Source: Bostrychus sinensis
Taxonomy: Eukaryota; Chordata; Actinopteri; Gobiiformes; Eleotridae
Reading direction: 5' to 3'
DNA length: 64,000 nt
Assembly: GCA_020698575.1 (NCBI GenBank)
Contig: CM036245.1
Location: 10,975,979-11,039,978, forward strand
Positions 36,086-48,280 of the stretch are shown here, one piece after another (within the stretch, counting starts at the first letter, position 1; each line of letters begins with the position of its first letter). The translations under genes and the position numbers were made by a program. The notes under the pieces are model-generated. The model had not been told where the DNA came from and made no database searches. It saw only the letters and a list, made by a program, of their open reading frames with translations.

Positions 36086-37413
36086 ATCAAGACAGCACCT
36101 AAATCCTGCTTTTAAAGGGGACTCTGTCGTGGATAATAGCTTTTTTTAAACATTTAGTGTCATTTTTACACATCTTCATTGGGCTTAGGGACAAGGTAGA
36201 AAAGATAGAAACAGACCTGAGTACTTTCTCTTCTATTCTAAGCTCTTTTTAATCCCCCAAAAGGCTCTGAGTATTCAGCGAAGGAATCGTGAGAAGGAGG
36301 AGGAGAGGGGTCAATGGCTTCAAATGAAAGCCACAGTGGATGACCTGTCCCTGCGCTCAATGATATCACGAGTCTTAATCTCAGGCCAAGCATCGCCGAG
36401 CCATCTCATTCGGGGGCCATCAAATCAACGCAAAGCATGAGAGAGTGAAGCGCCCTTTTCTCAGACCCCTTGTGCAATTAGTGGCAGCTATCAGTTTTAG
36501 AGGATGGTTTAAATTGTACACTTTCATTGATACAAGTTCAGGCGGCTAAGTGCTCTTCCTAATTGCATTGTTCATTCAAGGCCAGAGAACTTGCTCTGCT
36601 CGGCTCTTAGTAATAATATCCCTCAAGTGGCTTCATCTGACAGACGCTTTGATCTTTTGTTTCACTTCGAGTGGAGTTTTCATATAAAAAAGAAGTACTC
36701 TGCTCAGGGCTTTTCCATCACCGTTCAGCGTGTTCTCAATAACAAAAACAAACCAGTCACCAGTCAACATCTTTACCTTTAATCCCTGTTAAGGCTCATT
36801 TATACTTGTTATAATGTTAAATACACATACAGATGTAGCTTTCTGTCCGTCTTCTGCGATCATTCTGTCGTATGTTGGTCCATTTTCCCAGAGCCATGTG
36901 ATACGGACGAACAGACTTCCATTTTTGCCTCATTTTCTTGACTCTTTTTCAATAAATATCATGTAAAAACAGTTGCCAGTGCCGCCATGTTTGTTGTTGT
37001 TGCTGTTGCTCTTTTGCTTCCATCTTGAGCAAATCATTGACTGTCACAAATTGCCCCCTACTGGTTATTAAAGATCTTTTAAAGTACAAAATGGGAGAAT
37101 AAATTTGCCTTTACGCGCACTCTTTCACTTGAGTCCCTCTCATTCACATACATGTATTCTCGATGCTTGTAAAAATTAATAGCTGACTTAATTTGTGCAT
37201 ATTTAGATCAAAAGAGACCAGTAGCAGTGGTAACGCTCAATCCGTTTCCTATAAATGCTAACACACTATGCCATTTGCCATCTCAAATGTTAAATGATGC
37301 ATTTGTGTGGGCTGGGGTTAAGGCTTAGGGGCCTGGCTTGTCCTGGACACCAGCAGAGGGGCTTCAAGGAGACAAAGTTTGGGACCCACTGCTTAAAGAA
37401 CATCTGGTCTCAC

Positions 37414-37576
37414 CTTGCCAGCAGGCGCCCACTGTGAGCTGCACATCGATCTGCGACGGGTGGATGGGCCAGTCGTCTGTCACCAGGTAGGGGTCATAGG
37501 TCACTCCATCCACGTACAGAGTCACCACCGGAAACTCCACATTGATCACATAGTAGTGCCACTCCTTGTCGCAGAT
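37414..37576 (-). CDS. clstn2: calsyntenin-2 internal exon (LNS/LamG-like domain, part 1)
   Basis: This exon encodes 54 codons plus one base, starting at a codon boundary. Calsyntenins are type I transmembrane cadherin-superfamily proteins of the postsynaptic membrane, with two cadherin repeats, an LNS/laminin-G-like domain and a cytoplasmic kinesin-light-chain-binding tail. The translation begins ICDKEWHYYVINVEF, continues through VTLYVDG and DDWPIHPSQ, and ends TVGACWQ, which is the LNS strand region. The WHYYVINVEFPVVTLY wording fits CLSTN2 as I recall it better than CLSTN3, which has HHYVLN. The acceptor is a pyrimidine-rich tract ending CAG, and the donor is CAAG followed by GTGAGACC. 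The phase-1 junction gives Gly with the next exon. The preceding exon was not found in the window, so the upstream intron is at least 26 kb if 37577-64000 is all intronic. No stop or frameshift is seen. Confidence 0.9.
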
Positions 37577-37855
37577 CTGAGGGACAGAAAAGGGGAAATG
37601 TATTTTGTCATTTTTACATTTAGTGAGTGACAGTCTTCCTTTTATCATTAATGTAAAGATAGCTGATGTTACTTCCCTACTTGATTGTGCCTAGTAGAAA
37701 AAAATACACAGTAAAAGACTGAAATTCTTTTGCAAAAACTGAAGTAATATCCTCGAGAACATTATTTGAATACTTTTCATGAAACATCATTATTCAGGAA
37801 AAAAAAGTTCTCCCCTCAAAGGCAATGTGGGTAAAATGGTAGTAATACTGTACAC

Positions 37856-38397
<542 letters not shown>

Positions 38398-38529
38398 CTG
38401 TACACTAATAATTTAGTAATAAAAGCAGTGGTAGTAGTAGAAATAACAAGTGGTAGCATTGTGAAAGTGGTAGAAATAGTCATAGTACTGGTAGTAATAC
38501 TAGCAGCACTAGTAGTACTTTATAATGCA

Positions 38530-38838
38530 TAATAATAATACATCAGTCTTATATAGTGCTTTTCAACACACTCAAAGTTACTTTACAATTAGGTGCATTA
38601 TTCAGTCACTCCTCAGTCACACTCATTCTGTAGCCTTAGCTGCCCTGGGACAGACTCACTGAGACATGGCTGCCATTCTGCGCATCCAGCCTCTCTGACC
38701 TTCACCAAACACACAATCACACATTCATACAGGCGAGGTGGGTGAAGTGTCTTGCCCAAGGACACAAGTGTGCACAGTAGGGATCATCCGCCAACCTTCC
38801 AGTTAGCGCGCTCTATCTACTGAGCTACAGCTGCCCCA
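38530..38838 (-). mobile_element. tRNA-derived SINE, reverse orientation
   Basis: It ends (5' on minus) CGCTCTATCTACTGAGCTAC, the mirror of a tRNA-like A box. GGTGGGTGAAGTGTCTTGCC and GCCTCTCTGACCTTCACC match the 58.4-58.65 kb copy. The tail TTATATAGTGCTTTTCAACA is at the left. Confidence 0.78.
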
Positions 38839-39887
38839 TTCTATACTTTTTTACTTTTACTGAGGTAACATTTTTGCTGCATATATTTACTTCTACTTCA
38901 GTAACAACATCCTAAAGTAATAGAACCTTTAGTTAAGTATTTTCATTCCTTTACACCTCTGCAAACTTTTAATGGCTGTGACATCTGGGTCCAACATGTC
39001 ATCAAGTTCATGCCCATTTAATCCCATTACAATAGTCCAATACCAATACTGTGACCTTTAGAGCTGCTGTGTTGTAATTTAGGGCGTTAAGGTCACTGTA
39101 ACATTGACCTTTGACCTTCTAAATCATACTGTGAATGACCCATCCATTGAAGAAACTGTATCTGCCTCCAGACTTCATGTTTTATACGCTGTTTTATGTT
39201 TTTCTTTCCCAATTGGACTGGCATAAGCAAACCGTGGGCGTGAACTCTGACCTCATATAAATCAACAAATTTTTCAGTCTCAGTGGCTGCAGCAAATACA
39301 ACAGCAGCTCAGAATTGTGTATCAAATAATATGGCAAAAATGTTTAAGGTACTGTGTTGTCCCCATAGCCTGCAGATCTACCGAGCTGGAGGGTTGTGCA
39401 AATTGCTTTATGAAATATTTTAGTATCTTTACAACCTTTCAGCTTGTGAAGTGTTTCAACCACATTTCACCACAGCTAGAACTCAACATGTGTATTCAAT
39501 TAAAGTAATGTTTCTTCTAAATCATATTACTCAAGTAGACATTAAAGTAGTAAACAAAAGAAAAGTACTGAGTGTAAAGTTTGATATTGCTACTATCATC
39601 ACCACTACTGCTGCTGCTGCTACTTTTACTACCCATTTAGCCACACAGTTAAAATAAAAATAATTTAACTCATTCAGAGATTTAAAACTACCTTCATTGC
39701 TCTGTATAGGGCTTATAAATTGGTGTATTAGAAAATATAATAATAATATTAATAAACTGTGGACTCTGTGGGACTTAAAAAAACTCATCCAATCGTTTTC
39801 GTCATGAGTATGTTAACCATTGTTCCATGGACTCGCCAATCATTCGTTCATCTTCCTGGTTTCGGCGATAGTGCGCGTTCTTGTGCC

Positions 39888-39897
39888 TGCGCATGCG
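39888..39897. promoter_or_regulatory. NRF-1-like site upstream of a possible first exon
   Basis: TGCGCATGCG followed by TA matches the NRF-1 consensus except one position. It lies 88 bp before the ATG at 39985 in a CpG-rich stretch (GGCGATAGTGCGCG, AGCGCCGTGTTAGCGGCG) that contrasts with the AT-rich surroundings. Confidence 0.4.
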
Positions 39898-39984
39898 TAT
39901 ACACTATGTTTATGTAGCCCGGCATTAGCGCCGTGTTAGCGGCGTTAACATCGTAGCGGGGACAGCCTGACTTCGAAGAGCACA

Positions 39985-40146
39985 ATGGCTGAGGAAAACC
40001 GTGAACCGGGCGGTCACAAAAGGAAAACACCAGTGCACCAGAGGAGGAGGAGAAAAACTGTTGAAGAGCAGTATAAGGACGGCGTGCGCTGTAGGAACAG
40101 AAAGGGCTTCAGACGATGCATTGGTTGCCAAGTTTCTGCTGGACAG
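39985..40146 (+). CDS. possible first coding exon of an unknown plus-strand gene or transposon
   Basis: The frame is exactly 54 codons from ATG (context CACAATGG) to a consensus donor CAG before GTACGT. The product starts MAEENREPGGHKRKTP, is strongly basic (HQRRRRK in the middle) and ends GFRRCIGCQVSAGQ with a single C-x2-C. I do not recognise it. The upstream CpG-rich sequence has an NRF-1-like site, and 300 bp downstream are a GC box and a second inverted NRF-1-like site. No second exon was identified. It could be the 5' exon of a DNA transposon rather than a host gene, because the two CTGCGCATGCGT motifs are inverted around it. It is antisense to clstn2. Confidence 0.3.
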
Positions 40147-40443
40147 GTACGTTTATCTTATCGTTTGAAAAAAAAAACCTTTTTTCTTTATCTGTTGAAC
40201 CTTTTCAACTGTACAGCAGCGTCAGTTTGCTAATGCTACCAATAGCAGGAGCATATATTTTTGCTCACATTTAGGGACTGTGTGTGTGACTGGGTCTGTG
40301 TGGGGAACTAGGTCAAAGGTCACGCAAACAAACAATGCAGGTCTAGGTTTAAGCGAATCTCTGATGCCGGCTGTAAACAAACACTCGTGTTCCAACGCTC
40401 GTGCACGTCGCTGTGGAGGAGTTCCTTGGAAAGGAACAGTGAA

Positions 40444-40468
40444 GGGCGGGGCCTGACGCATGCGCAGT
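40444..40468. promoter_or_regulatory. GC box next to an NRF-1-like motif
   Basis: GGGCGGGGC (40444-40452) is followed at once by ACGCATGCGCAGT. The second motif is the inverse of the one at 39888. Either a CpG promoter or subterminal motifs of a transposon would explain it. Confidence 0.35.
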
Positions 40469-40945
40469 ATTCAAAAAAGGACAAACAGTCGCTGGTTTCT
40501 CAGCAGTCGAAAAAAATCCTCCCTAATATCTTTAACACTAGTACCATGACTACTACCACTACAACTACTGTCACTATCCAGTCAGTCTATTAGATTGGAA
40601 TTTTACTTGCGTAATAGTGTTTTCATTCTCCAAAAATACCACCTTTGTAAGAAAATCTTTCTCTCTTAAGCATCATTATTGGTCTAAAAGAGAACAAGTG
40701 GCAGCCCACATTTATTCCTACTCTGGTTTGTGCCCAAATACTTTGCTAAAAACCTTGGTGTTATCATTGATTGAAATTTTAATTTCTGGCAACATATTAA
40801 TAACCAGGTCATCAGGTCATTCTTCTTTTACTTAAAAAAAACATCTCAAAAGTCAGAGGCTTTCTTTACATGCATGTTTCTCAAAATGTACTCAAAAAGT
40901 TCTTAAAAATGTCTTTCATTAAATCACTCAAGTAAAAAAAAATAA

Positions 40946-41422
40946 AAAATTTCCAAAAGTATTAACTACTTGCCTTTACACACATATGAACTTAAGTGAC
41001 ATCCCATTCTTAATCCATAGGGTTTAATATGACGTGGGCCCACCCTTTGCATTTATCTACGTCAGACACTGATGTTGGACGAAGGCCTGGCTCTCAGTCT
41101 TGGCTCTACTTCATCCCAAAGTTGTTCTGTCAGGTTGAGGTCAGGACTCTGTGCAGGTTCAGTCAACTTCTTCCACACCAAACTCACTCATCCATGTCTT
41201 TATGGACCGTGCTTTGTGCTCTGGTGCAGTCATGTTGGAACAGGAAGTGGCCATCCCCAAACTGTTCCCACAAAGTTGGGAGCATGGAATTGTCCAAAAT
41301 CTCTTGGTGCTGAAGCGTTCAGAGTTCCTTTCACTGGAACTAAGCTCCTGAAAACAACCCCACACCATAATCTGAATTCATTTATTTGGGTGGATGAGCG
41401 AATACTTTTGGAAATATAGTGC
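40946..41422 (-). mobile_element. internally deleted Tc1-type element, third family
   Basis: This is the same family as 14845-15341, in reverse. It keeps the transposase C-terminal half, read on the minus strand (TVWG.PLPVPT and VKGTLNAS regions), and terminal motifs TTCCAAAAGTATT and ACTTTTGGAAATATAGTG. The coding frame is broken. Confidence 0.8.
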
Positions 41423-41427
41423 ATCTA

Positions 41428-43052
41428 CACTGAACAAAAATATAAACGCAACACTTTTGCTTTTGCTCCCATTTTTCATGAGATGAACTCAAAGATCTGA
41501 AACTTTTTCTACATACACAAAATAACCATATCTCTCAAATATTGTTCACACATCTGTCAAATCTGTGATAGTGAGCACTTCTCCTTTGCCGAGATAATCC
41601 ATCCCTCCTCACCGGTGTGCCATATCCAGATGCTGATGAGACAGCATGATTATTGCACAGGTGTGCCTCAGACTGGCCACAATAAAAGGCCACTCTGAAA
41701 TGTGCAGTTTAATCACACAGCACAATGCCACAGATGTCGCAAGTTTTGAGGGAGCGTGCAATTGGCATGCTGACGGCAGGAATGTCCACCAGAGCTGTTG
41801 CTCGTGAATTGAATGTTCATTTCTCTACCATAAGCCGTCTCCAAAGGCGTTTCAGAGAATTTGGCAGTACATCCAACCAGCCTCACAACCGCAGACGACG
41901 TGTAACCACACCAGCCCAGGACCTCCACATCCAGCATGTTCACCTCCAAGATCGTCTGAGACCAGCCACTCGGACAGCTGCTGAAACAATCGGTTTGCAT
42001 AACCAAAGAATTTCTGCACAAACTCAGAAACCGTCTCAGGGAAGCTCATCTGCATGCTCGTCGTCCTTATCGGGGTCTCGACCTGACTCCAGGTCGTCGT
42101 CGTAACCGACTTGAGTGGGCAAATGCTCACATGTGATGGCGCCTGGCACGTTGGAGAGGTGTTCTCTTCACGGATGAATCCCGGTTTACACTTTTCAGGG
42201 CAGATGGCAGACAGCGTGTGTGGCGTCGTGTGGGTGAGCGGTTTTCTGATGTGGATCGAGTGGCCCATGGTGGCGGCGGGGTTATGGTATGGGCAGGCGT
42301 ATGTTATGGACGAAGAACACAGATGTATTTTATTGATGGCATTTTGAATGCACAGAGATATCATGACGAGATCCTGAGGCCCATTGTTGTGCCATACATC
42401 CAACAACATCACCTCATGTTGCAGCATGATAATGCACGACCCCATGTTGCAAGGATCTGTACACAATTCTTGGAAGCTGAAAACATCCCAGTTCTTGCAT
42501 GGCCAGCATACTCACCAGACATGTCACCCATTGAGCATGTTTGGGATGCTCTGGATCGGCGTATACGACAGCGTGTTCCAGGTCCTACCAATATTCAGCA
42601 ACTTCGCACAGCCATTGAAGAGGAGTGGACCAACATTCCACAGGCCACAATCGACAACCTGATCAACTCTACGTGAAGGAGATGTGTTGCACTGCATGAG
42701 GCCAATGGTGGTCACACCAGATACTGACTGGAGTCCCCAGACCTCCCAGTAAACCCCCCCAGTAAAACAAAACTGTATGTTTCAGAGTGGCCTTTTATTG
42801 TGGCCAGTCTGAGGCACACCTGTGCAATAATCATGCTGTCTCATCAGCATCTGGATATGGCACACCTGTGAGGAGGGATGGATTATCTCGGCAAAGGAGA
42901 AGTGCTCACTATCACAGAATTGACAGATGTGTGAACAATATTTGAGAGATATGGTTATTTTGTGTATGTAGAAAAAGTTTCAGATCTTTGAGTTCATCTC
43001 ATAAAAAATGGGAGCAAAAGCAAAAGTGTTGCGTTTATATTTTTGTTCAGTG
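41428..43052 (+). mobile_element. Tc1/mariner transposon, copy 2, full length (1625 bp)
   Basis: This is the same family as the element at 16475-18110, in the opposite orientation. TA flanks lie at 41426-41427 and 43053-43054. The inverted repeats are again 273 bp (41428-41700 and 42780-43052). By eye the two copies are nearly identical over most of their length, which suggests fairly recent activity. It landed a few bases from the end of an older Tc1 remnant (40946-41422). Confidence 0.95.
41725..42726 (+). pseudogene. Tc1-type transposase pseudogene (copy 2)
   Basis: The start ATG at 41725 is preceded by the same leader as copy 1. The N-terminal DNA-binding region is intact to about codon 100. 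Lesions: a two-base deletion near 42024 (relative to copy 1) shifts the frame, a TGA at 42134-42136 replaces an Arg codon in HM-R-W, nine bases are missing in frame near 42256 (three residues after FSDV), and the C terminus ends early at 42676. The catalytic motifs QHDNARPH and SPDMSPIEHVWD remain in a 152-codon frame from 42218. The copy is non-autonomous now, but its ends look intact. Confidence 0.93.
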
Positions 43053-43824
43053 TAGTTAGTTTGCACCTCTGCATCTCACTCCCGTGTTAAAACCTTTCCT
43101 AAGCATTCGTGAGCACTCAGCCTCATTTTGCCTTTTAATTTGCACAACCTTATTTCCCCCCTGTCTTCCTGTCACTCTCTGTCTCAAGCGTATCCGTCTT
43201 CCCCACACTTTCTCCCTTCTCTTTGCACCGCGTTCCGCCTCAGACACGCCAAATCCCATTGTACGCACCGGTTTCACTCCGCCCCTCGTACAACTCGGAA
43301 TTGCCTCTGAAACACTTAGCCTGGTGTAACCCCGTCGTCTAATGAAGATTGCTAAGCTGCCTGCTTATTAACACTGTGCTGGTGCGGCAGATGGGAACGC
43401 TAATCAATCCCGTTCGTTTTTTTTTTTTTTTTTTTGCCGTTACTGAGGTGCCGGCTACAGCATCTGGCCCATCGGCGGTGGTTCTGAACATCTGCTAAAT
43501 ACATATGTGCAGCGTCAGCCTGCTGAGTCAGAGCTCTAAACACTGGGGCTGTGATTGGCTCGTGGGTTTGATGGTGCGTCACATGATCTGCCTGTCGGTA
43601 CACGCATTAACACTCTCCGCTCAAGCATCTGCCGTGACTTCAGTACAAGATATGTCGTGCTCAGTTATTCCAGCACTTTATTTTAATTAGATTCGTGTAC
43701 TATTTTAAGCTTTGGCTATTTGTAGAGCTGCAAACAGATGCTCAACACCCTCAACCTGCTTTTATGCCAGCGGGAGGGAAAAAAAAACATAGCCAATGAT
43801 TGATATATTAAGTAACATGTACAA

Positions 43825-43930
43825 GAGTGGTTAAGCACCTCTGTCTCTTAGCAAGGAGGTTGTGGGTTTGATCCTTGGGCTAGCCAAAACAATCTCTTTG
43901 AGTTACCCCCTCTCCGGGCAGGCGTTGCAG
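43825..43930 (+). repeat. head of a tRNA-derived SINE
   Basis: AGAGTGGTTAAGCACCTCTG, AGCAAGGAGGTTGTGGGTTT and GATCCTTGGGC match the 26.9-kb SINE head. The 3' body is lost. Confidence 0.65.
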
Positions 43931-45059
43931 ATTTGCAACAGCTAAATGCTCATTACCTAATTACCAAAAAAAAAAAGTCAGAATTGTTTTATTACTACCC
44001 CATATGATAATTTCCCCCAAATATCTGATTTTTCCTGTTACTAAAACTTAATTTGGCCCTGAGAGGGTTAAGTCTGCATGGTCTCGCTGTGTTACTGTGG
44101 GTTCTCTCTGGCAACATTTCAGATGCAGAGTTTCCAGTTGTTCCCCAAAATACACAATTTGAATTTGTAAAGAGCCATAACTAATTTAAATGCACGAGAT
44201 TCATAACAAATAACACTGGTCTACAAACAAAATGCTTCCGGAACAAAAGTAGTGACATTTTTCTTGGATTAGGTCACTAATAAAGAAAAAGTCAGAAGTG
44301 CAGATTGGCTATAGTTTCCAAGAAACAGTATTGGGTCAAAATAGGAAATTTATGTAAAATAAGGCAAAAACAGTAGTTCATCAGAAGGTACAGTGTCTAC
44401 AAGCAACCAGTTCTATCTGAAAGCCTGTCTGCACATTCAATACATTCATTTTAGAGTTTTGACATAAAATGTTTTGCTTTTATTTGCAGAAATCTCTCTC
44501 TTGGAAGTGGACAAAATGCATGCATGTAGAGAAATTAAATGTTTTCAAAATATAAATATTATTTTTAAGCAAAAATGCCTAAATCTATTGTATAAACAGA
44601 TGTGATTTTGATGTGAAACAATATCATTAAATATCTTGAATACATTAGCTAACCAGCACAGTTATCCATTGATTTTCAGTTCATCTTATCAAAATAAATG
44701 AGATTTAGCCACTTTTATCTTGGAAGCAGATCGAGTCCAAAAAATTGTAGACCAGTGTTATATGACAATTGCAAACTAACAAAGAAATGTGTTAAATGCT
44801 GCACTGATTATCTCACTTCTGTCCATGCAAGCAACTGCATGGACAATAGAGGCAGTTTAACAGTAAAGTCCATTAGTAAGTTTATTTCAAATTGACAAAA
44901 TGACGCTGATTGTTTTACAGTTGTCTACTTATTCCTTTATTGACCTCACATCACCAGACGTCAGATGCCCAAGGAGCCGCAAGAGCAGAGCTAAAGAGCT
45001 GCATGTGGCTCTAAAACCATAGACTGCAGATGTCTTTGTTTGGAGAATTTGTGACTCTA

Positions 45060-45215
45060 AATCCCCCGCCGTGAATAATGTGAGAGAGAATGGCTGACTG
45101 TGTATGACTTAGCCCTGAAACTGTCTATGGTGTACCCCGCTTAATGCCCATAGTTGCTGGTATAGGCTCCAGCCACCACGACCTCTGATGGTAATAAACA
45201 AAAGAAGATGAATGA
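45060..45215 (+). repeat. 3' part of a tRNA-derived SINE
   Basis: TGGTATAGGCTCCAGCCACC and ACGACCTCTGATGGTAAT with AATGAATGAATGAG resemble the 26.9-kb SINE tail. Confidence 0.6.
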
Positions 45216-45504
45216 ATGAGTGAGAACATCTTTTTTTTCTAACTTGACATTATATGTATCATCAGTGTGGCAGGTTAGAGGTTTCATTCATTTGAACATT
45301 GCATATTTAATATTGTTTAGTGTAGTTTTTTTTTTTTTTTTTAGATGTCTACATTAAAGTGATCTAGACTCTGTAAAAAAACAACAAAAAAAGCTCTTGA
45401 ATACTGACAGCAACAGCAGCATTAATGGAAATAAAGCTATGGGTGTTCATTAGCATTCAGCTTTTAATAAAAAAAAATAAGCATAACTTTAGAAATCCCA
45501 CTGT

Positions 45505-45915
45505 CTAAAGGCCATAATATGTTTTTTCAGGCTTTTTAAAATATCTTTAAACACCTTTTCATTAGTATTTTATGTTTTATAAGTTAAAATAATGTATATG
45601 TAAGGAAGATGTCTTCTTTTGGGGAGCTGTTACTTTGACTTTGCAGCAAACTATAAGGAATGAACAGAGCATGAAATGGCTGTTTAGCACAGTTATTAGC
45701 AACATGATGCTAACAGATAGATAAATGAGCTGACTGCTTCATAGTGATGACAATCTAAGCGCTGAAATGATCAGAATGAGTCCGCTGACGGTGTATGGGC
45801 TTTAGAAACGCGCAGGAGCACTTCCTGGTTTCACGTGACTACGTAGAGCTGTGAGACCAAGCGTTTTCAGCTCTTGAGAAGGGCATTGCCACCGTATACA
45901 GGATTAGTAACCACA
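45505..45915 (+). mobile_element. TTAA-type MITE, subfamily A, truncated on the right
   Basis: It starts AAAGGCCATAATATG and runs through GATAGATAAATGAGCTGACT and GTGTATGGGCTTTAGAAACG to CCACCGTATACAGGATTA, then stops where a LINE-like 3' fragment begins. Confidence 0.72.
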
Positions 45916-45984
45916 AACCATAAAACCGCAACACGTAAACTTAAAATATTTAAACTCTTTCATTTGATTTAACAATTAACCCAG

Positions 45985-46180
45985 CCACAGGGAGTCACAA
46001 GCCAGAGTACTCTTCATGCCGGTCCCAAGCCTAGATAACTGAAGAGGGTGGCGTCAGGAAGGGCATCTGTTGTAAAATCTAGGCGGTGTTAATATGCTAA
46101 TTACTGCACAAGGAGGGAGAGGATTCACTGTGGCGACCTCAGAAGGGAAAAGGAAAGAAGAAGAATCAATGAGTGAGTGG
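45985..46180 (+). repeat. 3' fragment of a LINE-like repeat
   Basis: CGGTCCCAAGCCTAGATAAC, GGCGTCAGGAAGGGCATCTG and CTGTGGCGACCTCAGAAGGG appear in the order seen in a common fish retroelement 3' end. A more decayed copy lies at 7145-7295. Confidence 0.6.
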
Positions 46181-46225
46181 ATGTTTATTAGTGTTTCTTC
46201 TGTCTAACTCGTCATTGTCTAGGCC

Positions 46226-46699
46226 TGTGTTTCCCAAGCAGGGGTACGGGGACCCTCAGGGGTACACGAGCACTTTGCAGGAGGTACATGGAATAATTTC
46301 ATCATTTGATAGGAAAATATGTGCGATCTTTTTATATTAAAAACATGAAAAACGAGAAAGCTCAAGTTATTTTTAGGTTTAATAGCTTGTTTTAAAGGAG
46401 TTAAATGATGATTATTTTTTCTTTTGTGTAATGAATGTATTATGAGTTTAAGATTTTTTTTTCATTTTGTAAATAAAATATAAAGAAAAATAAGTTTAAA
46501 TAGTTCATTTATTAATTTTTAATGATTGCAGTAGAATTAGCATTTGCAATAAAGTAAGTATAAAATATCTTTATACTAATCAACAAAGATGTTTTCCATG
46601 ACCACATTTTGAAAAACTTAACACGCATGAGTAAAGGGGGTACTTGCGACATGACCAAAAGCTTAGGGGGTACGCGAGACAAAAAAGGTTGGGAACCAC
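46226..46699. mobile_element. hAT-like non-autonomous element (0.47 kb), same family
   Basis: It begins TGTGTTTCCCAAGCAGGGGT and ends GGTACGCGAGAC...GGTTGGGAACCAC. CTAGGC is repeated at both flanks (46219-46224 and just after the right end), consistent with a decayed target duplication. Confidence 0.65.
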
Positions 46700-47559
46700 C
46701 AACCTAGGCTATACCCCGCCTCAGGCCCATAGTTTCAGAATACACTCCAGTTTCCAGTTGTAATGCATTGTTTCTCAGCCTCTGTTTCTCACATCTCTGG
46801 CCTCTGTCATGTATTACAAGTTACATTTATTCCCTTGCACACACACACACACATTAATCGCTCTGACATTTACAGTCTGCACAGGCGAGGCCCCGGCCAA
46901 TCCACTTTCTGCCATTTGAATCTTAAGAAGCGCCGGGGCCCGTGAGGAAGCCGAGTGCCTCTGTGACTTCACATCGAACGCTTCAAAGGGCGATCTGAGT
47001 GTACTCTGGGCCGGAAGCATGAGAGACACCACTGACGCACAAAACAAACAAAAAAAATGTCTGTAACACTCAGAAAGAGGCAGCAGTGCTGGAGAGACTT
47101 GGATATAACAAAAGATATGAATACTAATGTGGAGCAACATTATTCACTGATAGGAATCGAACCCATAACCTCCTTGCTGAGAGTACACAGTGTGCAAATG
47201 CACAGTCAGAGAACTTCACTCACTGCTCACAATATTTTACCATAAATGCAAATAATACAAGAAGCACAACCTGTGTTCTGCTTTTTTAAAATGTCAAAAG
47301 GATAAAAAAATGTCTCGCTCAAATTAAGCCACTTAAAATTCCTCAACGCATGTCTTGGAAATCTGTGTAAACTACATGTACCCTACACAAATCCTTGTAT
47401 TCTTATTCATTCAATTGCATCAGCACATGTAGTATTAGGTACAAATCCTGGATTAAACTGGCCTACATCTGTCAGGCAAGACCAAAGTCAAAATGTTTTG
47501 AAAGTTCATGCTAAATGAGGACAAAAAAGGCCTGAGCAGAATACTTAATATCTAAAGTT

Positions 47560-47760
47560 TTATTCCTGTTTTAGTTGGAAAGGTAGACCACTGCTTAGTC
47601 CTGGTTTGGGTGCAGTTAAACCCTAGTTTAGGCCTGGTTTTATTTTGGTTCAGTCCTGGTTTAGTTCTTAATCCCTGATTTAATACTGGTGAAGTCCTGA
47701 TTGGTCACGGTTTTAGACCTGATTTAGTCCTGGTTTAGACCTGGCTTAGTCGAGATATAG
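47560..47760. repeat. imperfect tandem TTTAGTCCTGG-type repeats
   Basis: At least eight diverged units such as CTTAGTCCTGGTTTGG, TTCAGTCCTGGTTTAG and TTTAGTCCTGGTTTAGACC, related to the interior of the hAT-like MITE at 55.9 kb. Confidence 0.65.
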
Positions 47761-47779
47761 GCAAAGGATTTAGTTCATT

Positions 47780-48280
47780 AAAGGAGACCTGACTTTTTTT
47801 TCCCCCTCTGTTATATTGTTGTTCCCTCATCAAAAATTTTATTTCATTCACGCCTGTTTGAGTAATCCTGTAGTCTCTGCCATTCTGAGGCCTCAAAACA
47901 CTCGGTTGCACAAATCTCCGCCCCTCCCACAAAGCCCCGCCCACTCCAGGAAGCACTGACCAATCAACAAGCCCTCTACATCCAGTCTACTCTCATTCAT
48001 TTACCCAAAAACGATGTACAGCTACGTTTCCACTGATCCCTCTCAGCAATTTTTCATTTTGTAGTAAAGTTTATGGAAGTAAAAAGCTTTTCTATGTTTC
48101 TGTTCACTCTGCTGCCCTCTGCTGGTCTCTTCACCTGTTTCTTTATGGTAGTAGTAAAGTAATTATTTGATGCTTTCTTTTAGTCACATAATGTTTTTAA
48201 AAGTTGTTAAATATACTGCTTTTCTAGACATGACCAAGATTGTTTTAAAAATATAAATAAAACCATAATATAGCCCATTT
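47780..48280 (-). mobile_element. TTAA-type MITE, subfamily B
   Basis: Reverse copy: TTCATTCACGCCTGTTTGAG, GACCAATCAACAAGCCCTCT, GCTGCCCTCTGCTGGTCTCT, ending CATAATATAGCCC. It contains GCCCCGCCC near 47935, part of the repeat consensus rather than evidence for a promoter. Confidence 0.72.

Larger units (their letters stand above)
27565..37413. other. clstn2 intron, 9.8 kb
   Basis: The split Gly codon joins exactly across this intron. It contains the nested hAT pair near 28.1-28.9 kb, the foldback MITE near 29.1 kb, TTAA-type MITEs (30260-31000, 32740-33215, 35750-36080), a Tc1 deletion derivative (31410-31550) and a hAT-like element with target duplication (35165-35592). Stretches 27600-28140, 29770-30240, 31550-31990, 33220-34120 and 36090-37380 show nothing I can assign. 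Confidence 0.85.

Noticed and set aside
47930..47945. GC-box promoter (GCCCCGCCC)
   Set aside because: The motif belongs to the subfamily B MITE consensus and lies among its repeated modules.
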